Source: Micropterix aruncella
Taxonomy: Eukaryota > Arthropoda > Insecta > Lepidoptera > Micropterigidae
DNA: 64,000 bases
Assembly: GCA_944548615.1 (NCBI GenBank)
Contig: OX155952.1
Coordinates: 30,653,458 to 30,717,457, forward strand
Direction: 5' to 3'
Shown: piece by piece, positions 60,690 to 64,000 of the stretch
Layout: the number at the start of each line of letters is the position of its first letter
Numbering within the stretch: position 1 is the first letter of the stretch
The notes under the pieces: generated by a model
The model's input: only the letters and a program-made list of their open reading frames with translations
What the model was told of the DNA's origin: nothing
Databases searched by the model: none
Position numbers and translations under genes: made by a program

Positions 60690-61860
60690 TGCCTAATTTC
60701 AGATTTCTTCTAGGGAGGTTACAAAAATAAGAAATAGGAAGTGCAAAGTTGAGAGTATATAAAGTGGCAAAAATCTCTATAAGTCCCTATTAATAAATTT
60801 TAACAAACCTTGTCAAATTTAATGGCCAAGGAAGTTAAATTGTACTATTGATTATATAGGGCATTAGATTGCTAGGATTTTAATAGGGCACGCAACATTA
60901 CTGTGTAGTCCCTAAACATGACTGCCATGTAATGTCCATATGAGTTCCAAACATTGATTAATGTTATCTTACGTTCAGTAGCCCAACATATGGCTTTCTA
61001 AACATGCTTATACGGTAACGTACCTAAACATAAAACAATAATAAAATAACAAAATAATGTTTACATCATAGCTCTTATTATTTTTAAATTATTTACATAT
61101 GGATGTCTTATTTACACAAGAATTTTAATTTTCTATAAAGGCTTCAAATTCAAAATAATTAGGCGCAGTCATATTCAAATAGTCTAATAGATAGCATTCT
61201 GATCTCCCCCTAATATTTCTGCGATGTAATCAGCCTATATTGAAAAATCGATAGATAGCACTAATAATTTAATGTTATTATTGTTATCATTGGTTAACTA
61301 ATGGGTTTTTATAAACAATCAGTCATTTATATAAAACACATTTATTATAAATGTTATTATAGATGGCCAATAAATTGCCAATAATTTCACCTGACAATGC
61401 TATCAGCGACACCTGTATGTCGCCCGCGCAGAAGGGTTGCCAAAACGTACTGTGGGATTGAGCAATCTAATGGCTTATAGGTATAATCAATGATTGTACG
61501 ATAGGACTTTTCCTTATTTTTCAGCAAACAACATAAAGATGCGAACTGCCTTTTTGCCCGTCAGTTAAAAATAGGAATCTTTCCAAAGTGCTCATTCAAA
61601 ATTCATTTAAATTTGCGCCATTTTAATGGAGCGAAAAAGGTGGGATCCTATTTCATACCTCATATGGGGGGAAAATAAATGATGTTGACAGTTTATAATT
61701 GTTGCTGTCATTTATATTTAAAATCGGCGCGACGGCCCAAGCGCTTATAATCCTACCTGAAAAGGGTCACGTACCTGAAAATGTTATACGCTGACGTCGG
61801 AAAAATATACCCACTCATAACTGTCCGACACGATTCGGAATCATTGTCCATAAATCTTAA
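60690..61860. other. Intronic spacer, nothing recognised
   Basis: AT-rich DNA between the repeat and the (TA)n tract, with no supported feature. Confidence 0.5.
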
Positions 61861-61861
61861 G

Positions 61862-62092
<231 letters not shown>

Positions 62093-62149
62093 CAAATTGA
62101 AATTATGTTTATCACTAAATAAATGAAATGATAAAATAATGAAAGGGCA

Positions 62150-62310
62150 CTTATCTGGTCTGTGGTGACCAGGAGTGACTCCACGCCTTCTTCTTCTCCT
62201 CCCTCAGTGTTTGCTGGTGCTTCCTGCTGTGGCACTAGAACCCGTTCAAAATGGCCTCCCACCGTCTCCCACAGCGGCAACACAACAATGCGAGACGAGA
62301 ATGAATGCTG
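62150..62310 (-). other. Coding-like segment of unknown origin
   Basis: On the minus strand an acceptor-like tattattttccag at about 62310 is followed by an open frame with IVVLPLWETVGGHFERVLVP and [21 protein letters not shown]+C is higher than around it. The 3' side reads CAGATAAGT, where a GTAAGT donor would need one base change. It may be an exon of an unknown gene or of a mobile element, or chance. Confidence 0.25.
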
Positions 62311-62600
62311 GAAAATAATAGGCGATTAGTGTTTCTTAAATATTAATGATTGTTATAAAATGTATATCAATATTTCGGCTCAGCCGTCGTCAAGATATGT
62401 GACATTTCTGAAATCGAACAATTCGTTGAAAATTTAAATTCAAGGAATCGAACAAAAAGAAATGGATTAATAATATTTTACACGATTTAGTTAAGGTACC
62501 ATAACCAACCGTGCAAAACGTTATTTTAAAATGAATGATTATAAATTAAAAGAAAAAGCATTTGATGATTATGATAATATGATAAACCTTATTAATTTTG

Positions 62601-62915
62601 CCTATTGAGACCGGAACCTTTGCAAGCGCCTAAAATATAAATATAAGCCAATTCCCAAGATTTGACGTCCCTTTCTATTGCATTATCCCCAAGGCATTTT
62701 ATTATTTTAACTTTAAAACATTGATCAAAAGATAAATTATGCGCCCTGGCATGCAAAGATATTGGGAGTTGGCTTTCATTTCCTACACTAGCCCTATGAT
62801 TATTTAGTCTAATATTAAGTGGTGTTGTTGTTTCACCGATATAAAAGGCATCACAAGTCCTGCACAGAAGTTGATATACTATATTTTTTGAAATACAACT
62901 GCATATACTACTAAT
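62601..62915 (-). mobile_element. Penelope-like element GIY-YIG endonuclease fragment
   Basis: An uninterrupted minus-strand frame without ATG reads NIVYQLLCRTCDAFYIGETT, then PLNIRLNNHR and, further on, ARAHNLSFDQCFKVKIIKCL. The spaced VYQL...CxxCxxFYIGETTxxLxxRLxxHR pattern is the GIY-YIG nuclease of Penelope-like retroelements. The RT domain is absent. Confidence 0.75.
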
Positions 62916-62950
62916 AGTTACAGGGTTCCCTTTATATTCTTGAGCTTTTA

Positions 62951-63736
62951 GGGCTCTCTAGACGATCAAGCATGCTTGTCAAGCATCGCGTCGCGGGCTG
63001 GGAGGGGATCGTAAACCAAATTCAAATTCAAAATTATTTCATTCGATTTATTCTTTATTAATATATTACATATATTTTAAAAATTCAAAGCCATCCTAAA
63101 TAGGCCTCGCCTGTACTAAGGTAGGCTTAATATAAAAGAAGGTAGAGTGGTTTTCGTAACTTGCTGTATTATCTTTGAATATTATTATGTTACGTTTAAG
63201 AAGATAGATATGTCTCCAAAATAATAAAGCGTAATAATATTAAATTTAGGTATATACATATAAACATACACATACATACATAAATAAATATATACTTTAT
63301 AAATAATACTATATATAGGTACATATATCTCACAAACCGTGCTCTATTTTAATATATATGTTATTAATGTCTCCGTTTCTTGTCGACCCATAGTCAAAAG
63401 GTGTTTCTTTACGCCGTGACTAGTCCTAGATTTCAGTCCTGCAGGAAAAACACTATTCATTTTGTTGAACAGTCGAGGAGTAAACCGCAGGATATATGCA
63501 AATATATTTTTTAATATTTACCAAAAATGCCTAATTTTGTAGTTGTATACCAGGGAGTCAGGTTAATTAGAAGTAATTGATTGATGAATGGCGTGATTCC
63601 CTGGTATAAACTACAAAATTAGGCGTTTTTGGTAAATATAAAAAAAAAATGTATATTTCCTGCGGTTTACGATCCCTTCCCAGCCCGCGACGCGATGCTT
63701 GACAAGCATGCTTGATCGTCTAGACTTAGAGAGCCC
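62951..63736. mobile_element. ~785-bp inverted-repeat element, split by a LINE 3' end
   Basis: Outer arms GGGCTCTCTAGACGATCAAG...GGGGATCGTAAACC (62951-63017) and their complement (63666-63736) match almost exactly over ~60 bp. An inner hairpin (about 63481-63665) mirrors AAACCGCAGGA...CCTAATTTTGTAGT...ACCAGGGA. The inner and outer parts were one palindrome before insertion of 63018-63480. Confidence 0.7.
63018..63480 (-). mobile_element. LINE 3'-end insertion with 6-bp target duplication
   Basis: Flanked by TAAACC at 63012-63017 and 63481-63486. On the minus strand it ends in a simple tail with TTTGAATTTGAATTTG, typical of a LINE 3' end with short tandem units. No coding region is included. 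Confidence 0.6.
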
Positions 63737-63737
63737 C

Positions 63738-64000
63738 TTAGTTACCGGCTTCCATGAAGGGGGTGAATCAGTACGAACAAATATACAACTTTAAATAAAG
63801 TAAATGTGGAAAAAACAAAAAAATATAAAATCGTTTTTTTTTTTAATTCCTTTTTTCTTTTGAAAAATAGTATAAAATGCTTTGAGAACGATGCGCCATC
63901 TAGCGGTAAGAATATGTCGCTAATATTGTTTATTAGCGATATTTTACCAACCGCTAGATGGTGCAGCGCGCTCAACGCTTCTCAAACTTTTTTTCAATAG
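63738..64000. mobile_element. Foldback MITE, family C, copy 4 (cut by window end)
   Basis: GTTACCGGCTTCCATGAAGG then GGGTGAATCAGTACGAAC at the left. The centre is GCTAATATTGTTTATTAGCG with GCGCCATCTAGCGG (63893-63906) and CCGCTAGATGGTGC (63951-63964). The right arm runs off the window. Confidence 0.75.

Overview
The window is AT-rich, intron-rich and crowded with transposons. It comes from an animal nuclear genome, almost certainly an insect. The evidence for an insect is a single-copy heat-shock factor of insect size (about 694 residues), small phase-matched introns in the host genes, TTAA-type (piggyBac-like) and TA-type (mariner/pogo-like) MITEs, and a short TTAGG run. The order within insects cannot be read from the sequence.

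Host genes, left to right. (1) The C-terminal part of the cilia/flagella protein CFAP57 (+, exons 94-4612). It has two 97-bp exons that the reading frame allows only as alternatives. (2) Trans-2,3-enoyl-CoA reductase, TECR/Sc2 (-, 7055-12110, five coding exons, 300 residues). (3) The heat-shock transcription factor gene Hsf (+, 17881-45480, eight coding exons). Two of its introns are about 10 kb and are full of nested transposons. (4) An F-box/leucine-rich-repeat gene (-, 47069-52458, two coding exons, 604 residues), convergent with Hsf. (5) Divergent from it, one 13-codon first exon (+, 53284-53323) encoding the N-terminal MSRRKQ motif of the SALL/FOG/BCL11 zinc-finger repressors. The rest of that gene lies beyond the window.

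Mobile DNA. The main family is an R2-like non-LTR retrotransposon: N-terminal C2H2 finger, reverse transcriptase with FADD, CCHC knuckle and a restriction-like endonuclease. Two nearly identical, intact copies sit head to tail at about 32.09-39.22 kb in Hsf intron 5. Five or more truncated copies lie elsewhere. The tandem pair lies inside a TTAA-flanked piggyBac-like element, which itself split a foldback MITE. Hsf intron 2 carries a 3.48-kb DNA transposon with about 500-bp inverted repeats and a decayed PIN/XPG-like nuclease plus Cys-rich protein. It is flanked by a 3-bp duplication inside another copy of the R2-like element. Also present are a 2-kb hAT-like element with an 8-bp duplication, at least four TTAA MITE families, two solo LTRs with 4-bp duplications, pogo-like MITEs, mariner-type transposase remnants, CR1/Jockey-like and RTE-like fragments, a Penelope-like GIY-YIG fragment, three long (TA)n tracts and several large palindromes.

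The most notable observations are the mutually exclusive CFAP57 exons, the foldback MITE family carrying paired CTCF-like motifs, the long-TIR nuclease transposon, and the fresh tandem R2-like pair. All gene structures were derived by hand from splice signals, frame continuity and protein-family resemblance. No search was run.
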